From NCBI GenBank assembly GCA_964448675.1, contig CAYUZU010000001.1, positions 248,001-312,000 on the forward strand: DNA of 64,000 bases. Reading direction: 5' to 3'. Origin of the DNA: CAYUZU01 sp964448675. Lineage in GTDB: Bacteria; Planctomycetota; Phycisphaerae; UBA1845; Fen-1342. A program made the position numbers and the translations under genes. This document shows, piece by piece, positions 1-8,422 of this stretch (position 1 is the first letter of the stretch; every line of letters begins with the position of its first letter). Under the pieces are notes generated by a model. The model was not told where the DNA came from and made no database searches. It saw only the letters and a program-made list of their open reading frames with translations.

Positions 1-8
1 GCGGCGGC

Positions 9-1118
9 TTACCCGCCCAGCTTCTGCTCGATCCAGTCGCACAACGGGTCGAAGCCCTCGTCGCGCAGCGCGCTGACCGGCCAGATCGGCAGCTCCGGCG
101 TCACCGAGTCGCGCAACTGGCGCACCGTGGTGTCGACGCCCGGCAAGTCAGCCTTGTTAATGACGAACCCGCTCGCAACTTCGAACACGCCCGCCTTGAC
201 GAACTGAATCGCGTCACCCGCCCCGGGCATCAGCAGCAGCAGCACGTCTTCGGTCAGCTGCCGGATGTCGGTGTCGTTCTGGCCGGCCCCGACGGTCTCG
301 ATGAGGACCACCTCGTAGCCCGCGCCCGCCATCAGCCGCGCAATATCCGCGCAATGCGGTGCCAGACCGCCGGCCTGCCCCGACGAGGCCAGGCTGCGGA
401 CAAACAGACCCTCATCCGGCTCCGATGACATCATCCGCAGCCGATCGCCCAGCACCGAGCCGCCCGTCAGCGGGCTGCTGGGGTCGACGGCGATGACCGC
501 CACCCGGTGGTCGCGCTGCCGCAGATGCCGGGCCAGCTTGCCGATGAAGGTGCTCTTGCCGACGCCGGGCGAGCCGGTGATGCCGACGGTCACGACGGGG
601 CGCTTGGGTTCCGGGATCGTTCCCAGTTTGTCGATGTGTCCGTCGGCGACGAGCGTGATCGCCTGCGCCAGGCCCGTGTGGGTCGTGATGTCGAGCTGGT
701 CGGCGGCGCGGCGCGCCGCGCGGCGTTTTTCAGCGAGGTTGCGGACCGCGTCGATGATGGCCTGCATGGCGGTGCCGGGGTTGAACACGCCGTCGATCCG
801 GGCCTCGCGCAGCCGGCCGTGATCCTCTTCCGGAATGATCCCGCCGACGACCAGCGGCAGGTCGTTGAGGCCGACGTCGTCGCAACGGCGGCGCAACTCG
901 GGCATGATGGTCATGTGGGCCGCAGACAGCAGGCTGGCCCCGACGACATCCACGTCTTCCTGCAGGGCGGACTGGACGGTGCTGCCGGGGGTCTGCCACA
1001 GGCCGGTATAGATGACCTCCATGCCGGCGTCGCGGAGGTTGCGGACGATGAGCTTGGCCCCACGGTCGTGACCGTCGAGACCGATCTTGGCGATGAGAAC
1101 GCGTACGGGGCGAGGCAT
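9..1118 (-). CDS. Cobalamin-binding domain fused to a MeaB/ArgK-type GTPase
   Basis: A 369-residue fusion. Residues 1-130 are a B12-binding (methylmalonyl-CoA mutase C-terminal) domain with the base-off motif DxHxxG (D15, H17, G20), a GASLL loop near 60-64 and a VVGG turn at 90-93. Residues 175-369 are a G3E GTPase: Walker A GSPGVGKST (182-190), ETVGAGQ (274-280) and NKAD (321-324). MeaB proteins protect and reload acyl-CoA mutases. IcmF joins the same two domains, in the same order, to the mutase substrate domain, which is absent here. The protein also stops right after the G-domain, so the C-terminal dimerisation arm of free-standing MeaB seems missing. I chose the ATG at 1118 because GGGAGAG lies 5 nt upstream and the longer open frame runs antisense through coaE. 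The partner mutase large subunit is presumably outside the window. Domain calls are firm; the exact partner is inferred. Confidence 0.88.
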   Translation of the reverse strand: MPRPVRVLIAKIGLDGHDRGAKLIVRNLRDAGMEVIYTGLWQTPGSTVQSALQEDVDVVGASLLSAAHMTIMPELRRRCDDVGLNDLPLVVGGIIPEEDHGRLREARIDGVFNPGTAMQAIIDAVRNLAEKRRAARRAADQLDITTHTGLAQAITLVADGHIDKLGTIPEPKRPVVTVGITGSPGVGKSTFIGKLARHLRQRDHRVAVIAVDPSSPLTGGSVLGDRLRMMSSEPDEGLFVRSLASSGQAGGLAPHCADIARLMAGAGYEVVLIETVGAGQNDTDIRQLTEDVLLLLMPGAGDAIQFVKAGVFEVASGFVINKADLPGVDTTVRQLRDSVTPELPIWPVSALRDEGFDPLCDWIEQKLGG

Positions 1119-1143
1119 GGACTCTCCCGAAAACCTGGTTGGG

Positions 1144-1165
1144 CGATGATGGAAGATGACCGGTG
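1144..1165. repeat. Degenerate 7-8 bp tandem repeat, CACC family
   Basis: Read on the minus strand this stretch splits into CACCGGT, CATCTTC and CATCATCG. It resembles the longer CACC-type arrays at 25519-25548 and 39159-39205. It is short, so chance cannot be excluded. Confidence 0.3.
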
Positions 1166-1195
1166 ACCAACCGAGCGTACTTGATGCCGCGGCCA

Positions 1196-1225
1196 TTGAC
1201 AAGCACCGTCTGTCGGCCGCAGAAT
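1196..1225 (+). promoter_or_regulatory. Predicted sigma70-type promoter upstream of coaE
   Basis: A perfect -35 TTGACA (1196-1201) and CAGAAT (1220-1225, four of six matches to TATAAT) are separated by 18 bp. It would start transcription near 1232, about 120 nt before coaE, and could also feed rho. Confidence 0.5.
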
Positions 1226-1355
1226 GCCGGGGTGGGGCTGGCTTCCTGGCAGCAGGCGCGCGATTGGTCGGGTGTGGCGGTAGGATTCCCCTCGCCGCCA
1301 ACACCTCACCCGGCAGGTTGTTCCCGGGAAGATAACGAGGCTGAAAGCAGTCAGC

Positions 1356-1973
1356 GTGAGACGCGGCAAGCCCATCATCGGACTCTGTGGTGGCATCGGG
1401 GCCGGCAAGTCGCAGGTGGCGGCCGAACTGGCCCGGCAGGGCTGCCGGGTGATCGCTTCCGACCGGCTGAACCACGAGGTGCTGCGGTCGCCGGGTGTGC
1501 TGGAGACCCTGGTGCTGTGGTGGGGCGAGCGGGTGCGGGGTCCGGACGGGGCGCCCGACCGGGATGAGATTGCGAAGATCGTGTTTGCGGATCGGGGTGA
1601 GAAAGAACGGCTGGAAGGTCTGGTTTACCCCTTGATCGCCCAGAAGAGGGCGGCTATGATACAGGAGGTTGAAGAGAACTCTGCGATCAGAGCCATCGTC
1701 ATAGACTCCCCGCTCCTGTTCGAAAGCAACCTCGATCGTGAGTGCGACTACGTCGTATTTGTCGACGCGAGCGAGGATCAACGCTTGCGACGCTTGCAAC
1801 AAAGCCGCGGGTGGAACCAAGAAGAGTTGAAAAGGCGAGAGCGCTGGCAGATTTCTTTGAGTGAGAAACGCACGCGAGCCGATTTCATCGTAGACAACAA
1901 CGGCTCGCCCAATCAATTAGGCCCGCAGTTGGCCGGCATCCTGCAAGACATTGTCGCCCGTCATTCATCCTGA
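1356..1973 (+). CDS. coaE: Dephospho-CoA kinase
   Basis: Catalyses the last step of coenzyme A synthesis, ATP-dependent phosphorylation of the 3'-hydroxyl of dephospho-CoA, in the cytoplasm. The P-loop GGIGAGKS sits at residues 12-19, followed by the family's ASDRLNHEVL substrate segment (usual form DAD.. or DSD) and the DSPLLFES segment near 120. At 205 residues the length is normal. The start is GTG at 1356; a GAGG at 1337-1340 is the only Shine-Dalgarno-like stretch and is rather far away. It is the first gene of a plus-strand run and is followed by rho after about 95 nt. The 3' half of the gene is visibly less GC-rich than the 5' half. Confidence 0.93.
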   Translation: MRRGKPIIGLCGGIGAGKSQVAAELARQGCRVIASDRLNHEVLRSPGVLETLVLWWGERVRGPDGAPDRDEIAKIVFADRGEKERLEGLVYPLIAQKRAAMIQEVEENSAIRAIVIDSPLLFESNLDRECDYVVFVDASEDQRLRRLQQSRGWNQEELKRRERWQISLSEKRTRADFIVDNNGSPNQLGPQLAGILQDIVARHSS

Positions 1974-2067
1974 GGCTTGGTGTTTGGGGACGATCGGCGA
2001 CAGGTATCCCGACTAGGCAGGGTGGCTGGGTTGTTTCCCGCGCCCTGTAGCTTACGGAGCGATTAGC

Positions 2068-3609
2068 ATGGCGAAGGCATCTACGCGCTCGCGCAGCAAG
2101 AAAAAGCTGCAAGACGTCATCGAGAGCATCCCGGACGAAGGCGAGAGCCCCGTCGAAGCCGCCGAGGAAGAATCGGCCGAGGAGGAATCCGGCTTCGTCG
2201 CGACCGAATCCGCCGACGAAGCGGACACCGGGAAGAAGAGCGCTGCGCGCAGCGATGACAAGCGGAAGGGTCGCAGCAAGAAGAAGAGCGACGATGACGA
2301 CAGCTCGCCGATCGACAAGGAGACGCATGAGAAGTACGAGCGCGTCAAGCGCGGCGAGCTGCACATCACCGACCTGCAGAAGATGACCGTCGCCGAGCTG
2401 CACGAGGTCGCCAAGTCCGAGGGCATCGAAGACTACGTCGGCATGGCCAAGCAGGATCTGATCTTTCAGATCCTCAAGCGGCGCATCAGCCAGAACGGGC
2501 TGCTCTACGGCGAGGGCGTGCTGGAGGTGCTGCCGGACGGCTTCGGTTTCCTGCGCAGCCCGGAGTACAACTATCTGCCCTGCCCGGATGACATCTATGT
2601 CAGCCCGTCGCAGATCCGCCGCTTCGGCCTGCGCAACGGCCACGTCGTCGCGGGGCAGATTCGTCCGCCCAAGGAGTCGGAGCGCTACTTCGCACTGCTG
2701 CGAGTCGAGGCGATCAACTATGAGACGCCCGAGGTCGTCACCGAGAAGACGAACTTCGAGGATCTCACGCCGCTGCATCCGGAAGAGCGCCTCTACCTCG
2801 AGACGGACCCGAAAGAACTGAACATGCGCATCGTCGACCTGGTCACGCCGATCGGCAAGGGCCAGCGCATGCTGATCGTCGCCCCTCCGCGCACCGGCAA
2901 GACGGTGCTGCTGCAGAAGATCGCCAACGCGATCACGTCGAACCATGATGACGCGTACGTCATCATCCTGCTGATTGACGAGCGCCCCGAAGAAGTCACC
3001 GAAATGGAGCGCGCCACCAAGGCCGAGGTCGTCAGCTCGACGTTCGACGAGCCCGCCTCGCGTCACGTGCAGGTGGCCGAGATGGTCATCGACAAGGCCA
3101 AGCGCCTGGTCGAGTACGGCCGCGACGTCGTCATCCTGCTGGACTCGATCACGCGACTGGCCCGCGCCTACAACACCGAGGTGCCGCACTCGGGCAAGAT
3201 CCTCACCGGCGGTGTCGACGCCAACGCCCTCCAGAAACCCAAGCGGTTCTTCGGTGCCGCACGCAATATCGAGGAAGGCGGCAGCCTCACCATCATCGGC
3301 ACGGCCCTGGTCGATACGGGCTCCAAGATGGACGAGGTCATCTTCGAGGAGTTCAAGGGCACCGGCAACAGCGAACTGCACCTCGACCGGCGCCTGGTCG
3401 ACAAGCGCATCTGGCCGGCGATCAACATTCCGGCGTCGGGCACGCGCAAGGAAGAGCTGCTGCTGCATCCCGACGAGCTCGACAAGGTCTACATGCTCCG
3501 CCGCGTGCTGAGCGACATGAACCCGGTCGAGTCGGTCGAGTTGTTGCGGAACCGCCTGGGCAAGGTCGAGAGCAACCGGCTGTTCCTGATGACGATGAAC
3601 CTCGCCTGA
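2068..3609 (+). CDS. rho: Transcription termination factor Rho
   Basis: Hexameric RNA helicase that ends Rho-dependent transcripts. At 513 residues it is longer than the roughly 420-residue E. coli protein because residues 1-95 form a highly charged N-terminal region: basic first, then very acidic, then K/D-rich. The Rho_N helical domain begins near residue 98 (ITDLQKMTVAELHEVAKSEG), followed by the cold-shock-like RNA-binding fold (GFGFLRSPEYNYLPCPDDIYV). The ATPase core holds Walker A APPRTGKT, the segment ILLIDERPEEVTEM and the arginine-finger region VDTGSKMDEVIFEEFKGTGN. The ATG at 2068 is preceded by ACGGAG. Such charged N-terminal insertions occur in other high-GC phyla; their role here is unknown. 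Confidence 0.97.
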   Translation: MAKASTRSRSKKKLQDVIESIPDEGESPVEAAEEESAEEESGFVATESADEADTGKKSAARSDDKRKGRSKKKSDDDDSSPIDKETHEKYERVKRGELHITDLQKMTVAELHEVAKSEGIEDYVGMAKQDLIFQILKRRISQNGLLYGEGVLEVLPDGFGFLRSPEYNYLPCPDDIYVSPSQIRRFGLRNGHVVAGQIRPPKESERYFALLRVEAINYETPEVVTEKTNFEDLTPLHPEERLYLETDPKELNMRIVDLVTPIGKGQRMLIVAPPRTGKTVLLQKIANAITSNHDDAYVIILLIDERPEEVTEMERATKAEVVSSTFDEPASRHVQVAEMVIDKAKRLVEYGRDVVILLDSITRLARAYNTEVPHSGKILTGGVDANALQKPKRFFGAARNIEEGGSLTIIGTALVDTGSKMDEVIFEEFKGTGNSELHLDRRLVDKRIWPAINIPASGTRKEELLLHPDELDKVYMLRRVLSDMNPVESVELLRNRLGKVESNRLFLMTMNLA

Positions 3610-3638
3610 CGAGCGGTGCCCCGCGCCGCCCGCAAGCG

Positions 3639-3669
3639 TACGGCCTGCGCCGGCCGGGCGCACGCCGTA
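3639..3669 (+). terminator. Hairpin downstream of rho
   Basis: TACGGC (3639-3644) pairs with GCCGTA (3664-3669), and inside it GCGC (3647-3650) pairs with GCGC (3658-3661), giving a two-part stem 30 nt past the rho stop. There is no T-run, so it could end transcription with Rho's help or merely protect the 3' end. Confidence 0.4.
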
Positions 3670-3702
3670 ACCGGGGGCCGGCGTGTCGCGTGCGCTCTCC
3701 GC

Positions 3703-3732
3703 TTGACGGATCGCGTCCCCGCGATGGATACT
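3703..3732 (+). promoter_or_regulatory. Predicted promoter of the pseudopilin gene
   Basis: TTGACG (3703-3708), an 18-bp spacer and GATACT (3727-3732) form a good sigma70-like pair about 60 nt upstream of the ATG at 3795. Confidence 0.5.
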
Positions 3733-3794
3733 GCGCAGCAGGCGCAGCGTGACGGGACGTGCGCCGTACTGGGGCCTGCGAGGGAGTGCTCATC

Positions 3795-4760
3795 ATGTCG
3801 CTGGACAGGATCACGGCGCGGTACGCGCGTCGTCGGGGATTGAGTCTGACCGATCTGCTGTGGCTGATCGCGATTCTGGCACTGCTGATCGCGATTCTGC
3901 TGCCGTCGTTGTCGCGGGCACGCGAGATCACCAAACGCGCCGTCTGTGCGTCCAACCTGCGAGGCATCGGGCAGGGAATCAAGATCTACAGCAACGACAA
4001 CTACGACTGGTGGCCGCATCACTACTACGAAGCGGAGACCACCGGCCGCGACCACGGCGTGCACTGGATCGGTACGATGGGCTCGCACGAATGGCTCAAG
4101 ATCAGCGAGCCGTCGAAGGAGAGCCCGCAGCGCAACCACCCCAGCCGCGCGCTGTTCATGCTGGTCATCGACGGCACCTGCACCACGATGCAGTTCATCT
4201 GTCCGAGCTCGGGCGATGCCGAAGACGACCTGCGCAACCGCGGCCCCGATGCCGGCAGCGGCCGCTATGCCAGGGCCGCCCAGCCCGGCGTCAATCGCTT
4301 CGATTTTCGTGGCTATCCCTATCTCAGCTACGGCTACCAGTTGCCCTACGGCCCGGATGCCAGGCCGAACGAGGACCTCGACGCGCGGATGATCATGATG
4401 GCCGACAAGGGGCCGTACTTCGAGGCCGGCGGGCCCGGGCTGGCGGAATCAGCGACGGTGGGCGACCGGCCGTCCGGACAGCGCGTGCCCACGGGGTCGT
4501 CCGTCGACGAGCTGCTCCGCCGGCCCATGTCGGCGTGGCGGCCGTACAACAGCCGGAACCACGGCAGCGAAGGGCAGAACACGCTCTTCGTGGACGGCCA
4601 CGTCGTGTTCAACAAGCGACCGATCGAAGGCGTGAGCTACGACAACATTTACACGATCCAGGCGGGGCACGACCACGCCAGCGTGCTGGCCGGGATGGTG
4701 CCGCTGCCGAACCAGACGCCCGGCCCGCTGACCAACACGGATTCGTTCATCGTGCCGTAG
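3795..4760 (+). CDS. Atypical pseudopilin-like secreted protein
   Basis: A 321-residue protein of the large planctomycetal type II-secretion-like pseudopilin group. Residues 1-15 are basic, followed by a hydrophobic stretch (LLWLIAILALLIAILLPSLS) and SRAREITKRAVCASNLRGIG, the usual layout after a class III signal peptide. The cleavage region G|LSLTD is unusual: position +1 is Leu rather than Phe/Met, and +5 is Asp rather than the nearly invariant Glu. Near the C-terminus NHGSEGQNTLFVDGHV is a variant of the H-X9-DG signature of the group. I chose the ATG at 3795 because GGGAG lies 8 nt upstream and a longer form would add residues before the signal. It stands alone, with no secretion genes beside it. 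Substrate and role are unknown. Confidence 0.75.
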   Translation: MSLDRITARYARRRGLSLTDLLWLIAILALLIAILLPSLSRAREITKRAVCASNLRGIGQGIKIYSNDNYDWWPHHYYEAETTGRDHGVHWIGTMGSHEWLKISEPSKESPQRNHPSRALFMLVIDGTCTTMQFICPSSGDAEDDLRNRGPDAGSGRYARAAQPGVNRFDFRGYPYLSYGYQLPYGPDARPNEDLDARMIMMADKGPYFEAGGPGLAESATVGDRPSGQRVPTGSSVDELLRRPMSAWRPYNSRNHGSEGQNTLFVDGHVVFNKRPIEGVSYDNIYTIQAGHDHASVLAGMVPLPNQTPGPLTNTDSFIVP

Positions 4761-4867
4761 CGACGGGGGGCGGGCACTACTTGCCTGGGCCGAACCTCCG
4801 CCGCAAGTCGGCGGGCGTTCGCGCCGCGACCGGCAGCGAGCGCGACCCGGTTCTCAGCTTGCCGTCT

Positions 4868-5779
4868 TCACGGGCTGATCGCGCCGAAGGTCACGCTGCC
4901 GAGCTGGCTGCGGCCAGTGATCGAGCCGCCGCCGCCGTTGAGCGTCGCCGTGACGGTCTGCGCACCCTGGTTGAGCTCGGTGACGGTGAAGTCGGCCAGG
5001 TCATTGACCAGCGTGATCGAGCCGGCCTGCACGGTCAGCGCGAGCGAGGCGGCAAAGGTCGACGGCACCTGGATGGTGACGCTGCCGTTTTCGGTGGTGG
5101 CTTCGACGGTGCCATTGGGATCGGGATTGGCGATCAAGCCGATGCTGCCGTTCTGTGTGGAGGCCGCCACGTTGCCGCCGGCGCTCTCGAGTGCGATGGA
5201 GCCGTTCTGGCTCTGGGCGGTGATGTTGCCGTCGAGCGAGGTGATCGCGATGACGCCGTTCTGCGTGCTGGCGTCCGTGTCGCCGCTCGTCTGACTGATA
5301 TTCACGCCGCCATTGGCCACGCTGACCGTGGTGTTGCCCGTGTTGCCGTTGACGACGACGTCGCCGCTTTGCGTGTCGATCACCAGCGTGGCGCCGACGG
5401 GGATGATGATCTCGGCGCTGGCGCCGTAGATCACGCCTCCGCCGGTGGGCGCGCTGAAGTCGAGCGTGTACGTGTTGGGGTCGGTCACGCTCGGCGCGAG
5501 GGTGACCTCGATGTTGGGCAGGCCTTCGTCCGCGGCGGCCTGGGTCGAGGAATACGCGAACTTCTCGCCGTTGACGCTCAGCTGCGTCGCTGTGGCGTCG
5601 ATCGTCACCGTGATCTCGCCGTTGCGCCAGTCGACCTCGAGCGACTGCCCGTTGTCGAACTCGGCCGCGAGCGTGTACGGATCCGCGGCACGAAAAGCCA
5701 GCGGATTCAGCGGGCAACCGCCCAGCACAACGAGTGCCGTCGCGACGAGCAGAGCGCCCGTTCGACCAATTCGATGCAT
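4868..5779 (-). CDS. Lipoprotein with DUF4097-like beta-repeat domain
   Basis: A 303-residue predicted lipoprotein; the signal ends in VVLGGC, a good lipobox. The rest is almost lysine-free and rich in G, N, S, T and V. From about residue 130 to 250 it shows repeats of roughly 17-20 residues with the theme TQNGSIA(L/I), TENGSVTI and SQNGSIALES, as in the putative-adhesin DUF4097 family, which folds as a beta-solenoid. It lies convergent to the pseudopilin gene and is monocistronic. I expect it to be anchored at the outer face of a membrane; no ligand can be predicted. Confidence 0.72.
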   Translation of the reverse strand: MHRIGRTGALLVATALVVLGGCPLNPLAFRAADPYTLAAEFDNGQSLEVDWRNGEITVTIDATATQLSVNGEKFAYSSTQAAADEGLPNIEVTLAPSVTDPNTYTLDFSAPTGGGVIYGASAEIIIPVGATLVIDTQSGDVVVNGNTGNTTVSVANGGVNISQTSGDTDASTQNGVIAITSLDGNITAQSQNGSIALESAGGNVAASTQNGSIGLIANPDPNGTVEATTENGSVTIQVPSTFAASLALTVQAGSITLVNDLADFTVTELNQGAQTVTATLNGGGGSITGRSQLGSVTFGAISP

Positions 5780-5944
5780 GGTGTCTCTCCTTCCGTGAGG
5801 TTGTCTGCCATCCGAGCGGCGGAGCGCCGCGCCCGCCAGTCGTCACCCGACCCGGGGTCGACTCGCTGACATTCTAGCCGCGCGGTCAAGTGTCGCACCA
5901 GTCCGCCGGCTTGCGGTGCCGACGGTCGTGCCGCACACTACGCG

Positions 5945-6556
5945 ATGAGCGTCGTTTGCGGCGCGCTTCGACTTCCTACGACCAGGAGTCTGGCTCTGCG
6001 AACGTTTGTCGCCATCGAGCTCGAGCCGGCGATCAAGCAGGTGCTCGTCAACCTGCTGCGCGGATTGCCGCGCGCAGACGGCGTGCGCTGGGTGAGCGAA
6101 CAGCAATTGCACCTGACGCTGAAGTTCCTTGGCGAGGTCGACGACGCGCACATCGGCAACGTCTGCGCCGCGGTCGCGCATGCCGCGCGGACGGTTGCGC
6201 CATTCTCGATGAGCATCGCCGGACTGGGTGTCTTTCCCGCGCCGCGGAATCCACGCGTGCTGTGGTGTGGCGTCGCGGACCCGACGGAGAGCTGTCGTCG
6301 CTGGGTCGCGACGGCGGACCCGCTGCTGGCGGACCTGAACTTCAAGCCTGAAACGCGGGCGTTCACCCCGCACATCACGCTCGGCCGCAGCCGATCGACC
6401 GCGGGTGGCTACGTGCTGCGCGAGGTGCTTGAAAGCCGCCAGCTGCCCGCCACCGACGAAATGCTCGTCTCGGAGGTGGTGGTGTTCGAGAGCCAACTGC
6501 GCCCGACCGGCGCCGTGTACACGCCCGTGGCGAAGGTCCCGCTCGCCGGGGGGTAG
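5945..6556 (+). CDS. thpR: RNA 2',3'-cyclic phosphodiesterase
   Basis: Member of the 2H phosphoesterase (LigT) superfamily, which opens 2',3'-cyclic ends on RNA. Both HxTx signatures are present: HLTL at residue 56 and HITL at residue 143, each in its normal context (LHLTLKFLGEV and FTPHITLGRSR). The domain begins at LRTFVAIEL (residue 18), so the N-terminus carries about 17 residues more than usual. I kept the ATG at 5945 because no better start with a ribosome binding site is visible. It is followed by murI after about 95 nt. Confidence 0.88.
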   Translation: MSVVCGALRLPTTRSLALRTFVAIELEPAIKQVLVNLLRGLPRADGVRWVSEQQLHLTLKFLGEVDDAHIGNVCAAVAHAARTVAPFSMSIAGLGVFPAPRNPRVLWCGVADPTESCRRWVATADPLLADLNFKPETRAFTPHITLGRSRSTAGGYVLREVLESRQLPATDEMLVSEVVVFESQLRPTGAVYTPVAKVPLAGG

Positions 6557-6650
6557 CGGACGCCAGCGTCGCGGATTCTGCGTGCGTCGCGGCGCGATTG
6601 GCCTTATTCTGTGGCACACTGGCCCGTGCCCGGTTGGTCAAGGAGGACCC

Positions 6651-7493
6651 ATGTCGACGGCTCCCATCGGCGTATTCGATTCCGGCCTCGGCGGACTGTC
6701 CGTCGTGCGCCACCTGCGACAGCTTCTTCCTGGCGAGGATCTCCTGTACTTCGGCGACACGGCCCGCGTGCCGTACGGGATCAAATCACGGCCGACCGTG
6801 GCCCACTTCGCGCTCGAGACCGCCAGCTTCCTGCTGGCGCGCGAGCCCAAGCTGATCGTGGCGGCCTGCAACACCGCCAGCGCGCTGGCGATGGATGATC
6901 TCCGCCGGGAATTGCCCGTGCCCGTCATCGGCGTGGTCGAGCCAGGGGCCGCGGCGGCGGTGGACCTGGCCCAGGGGGCTCCGATCGCGGTCATCGGCAC
7001 CGAGGCGACCATCGGCAGCGGGTCCTACCAGCGGGCGATCCAGGCCCGTTCGGCGGACCAGCCGATCATCGCCAAGGCGTGCCCGCTGTTCGTGCCGCTG
7101 GTGGAGGAAGGTCGCGATAATGACGATCCGATCGTCCGCCTGACGGTGGAGACCTATCTGGCGCCGCTGCGCGAGGCCGGCGTGCGGGTCGTGGTGCTCG
7201 GCTGCACGCACTATCCGCTGCTGCGGGACGCGATTGCGGCGGCCCTGGGGCCCGGCGTGCACGTGGTGGACAGCGGGGAGGCGACGTCGCGCGCTGTTCA
7301 GCGGCACCTGGCGGAGACCGGCGGCTTGTCCGCTGCCGAACGGCCCGGTAGCATGCGTTGTTACGTGAGCGATAACCCCGCACGTTTCGAGCAAGTGGGA
7401 TCCCGCTTTCTGCAAGAGGCCATTGAGCACGTTGAACTCGTCGAAGCTGAACGGTACGTCAACCTGCCGCGCCTGCCCAGCCGCGCGACCTGA
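6651..7493 (+). CDS. murI: Glutamate racemase
   Basis: Converts L-glutamate to D-glutamate for peptidoglycan, so this lineage probably builds a murein wall. The 280-residue protein has the catalytic cysteine pair in AACNTASA (C73) and LGCTHYPL (C185), plus FDSGLGGLSV with D10. The start is the ATG at 6651 with a perfect AGGAGG 4 nt upstream; an in-frame extension further upstream overlaps thpR and is not credible. The next gene begins inside its 3' end in another frame. Confidence 0.96.
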   Translation: MSTAPIGVFDSGLGGLSVVRHLRQLLPGEDLLYFGDTARVPYGIKSRPTVAHFALETASFLLAREPKLIVAACNTASALAMDDLRRELPVPVIGVVEPGAAAAVDLAQGAPIAVIGTEATIGSGSYQRAIQARSADQPIIAKACPLFVPLVEEGRDNDDPIVRLTVETYLAPLREAGVRVVVLGCTHYPLLRDAIAAALGPGVHVVDSGEATSRAVQRHLAETGGLSAAERPGSMRCYVSDNPARFEQVGSRFLQEAIEHVELVEAERYVNLPRLPSRAT

Positions 7494-8352
7494 ACGCCGA
7501 CGGACGTTCGCGGCGCGCCGCGGCGGCGTCACCCTGATCCTGATCGCGACCCTGTCGTTTCTGGCAGGATGCGGCGATGTGAACCTCGATGCCAGCCTGG
7601 ATGCTGCGGTCAAAAAGATCTTTGCCGGGCGGCGCAGCCCGCAGCAGCACATGGTGCTGGCGGTCTCGTCGGAAGATCCCGATGTGCGGCGCGACGCCGT
7701 GACGGAAATCGCCGACAGCAAGAAGTACGACCAGGAGTGGGCGATCAAGGGGTTCGTGGCGATCGCCTTGCTCGAAGACAACGCCCAGACGCGCTGCGTG
7801 GCGATTCGCGCGCTGGCCCGCACGGGGGACCCGCGGGCCGTCGATACCATGCTCAAGATTCTGCACGCGCACGAGCACCCGAAGGAGGTCTTCCCGCCCG
7901 ATGCGCTGGCCCGCTGGGACGCGACCAAGGCGCTGGCCGACCTCAGCGCGCGGGACCTCGTGCCGGAAGAGCACAAGACGGCGGTGCACGAAACGCTGCT
8001 CGATCGCCTGCGGCTGGACAGCGACCGCCACGTGCGGCTGGCGGCGGCCCGCGGGCTCGGTTGCTATCCGTCGCTGGCGTCGGTCGAAGTGCTGATCATG
8101 GGCTTGCGCGACGAGGACTTCGCGGTTGCGCATCAGTGCGAGACGTCGCTGGTCAAGCTGACCGGGCACACGCACGACGCCAACGCCCTGGCCTGGGAGG
8201 AATGGGTGGCGCAAAACCGCGATGAGCTGTTCGCGGATGCGGGGCACGTGCCGCCGTCGCGCATGCCGCCCTACAGCAATCGCTGGGAGAAGTTCAGCTA
8301 CGAGACCAAGGACCTGATCCGCTGGCTGTGGCCGGGAGAGAAGGAAGAATAG
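7423..8352 (+). CDS. HEAT-repeat lipoprotein
   Basis: A protein of about 309 residues with a hydrophobic signal followed by SFLAGCGD, a clear lipobox. The remainder is alpha-helical with HEAT-type repeats (for example SEDPDVRRDAVTEIADSKK, TRCVAIRALARTGDPRAVD, RHVRLAAARGLGCYPS). Such scaffolds mediate protein contacts; the partner is unknown. No ATG exists upstream of the signal, so the start must be TTG at 7423 or 7432. AAGAGG at 7414-7419 lies 3 or 12 nt away. The gene therefore overlaps murI by 60-70 nt and is probably translationally coupled to it. Confidence 0.78.
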   Translation: MSTLNSSKLNGTSTCRACPAARPERRRTFAARRGGVTLILIATLSFLAGCGDVNLDASLDAAVKKIFAGRRSPQQHMVLAVSSEDPDVRRDAVTEIADSKKYDQEWAIKGFVAIALLEDNAQTRCVAIRALARTGDPRAVDTMLKILHAHEHPKEVFPPDALARWDATKALADLSARDLVPEEHKTAVHETLLDRLRLDSDRHVRLAAARGLGCYPSLASVEVLIMGLRDEDFAVAHQCETSLVKLTGHTHDANALAWEEWVAQNRDELFADAGHVPPSRMPPYSNRWEKFSYETKDLIRWLWPGEKEE

Positions 8353-8422
8353 GCGGCACCACGGACCGGGAGCCGCGAGCGGGGGGCGCACGACGACGCC
8401 GGGGGGCGAGAAAGGAGGCTCC

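Noticed and set aside
1119..1355. Cobalamin riboswitch upstream of the B12-binding gene
   Set aside because: I could not find the conserved B12-box core or a plausible multi-stem layout in this short gap.
1119..1916. A 266-residue N-terminal extension of the B12/GTPase gene
   Set aside because: It runs antisense across coaE, has no recognisable domain, and a good ribosome binding site precedes the ATG at 1118.
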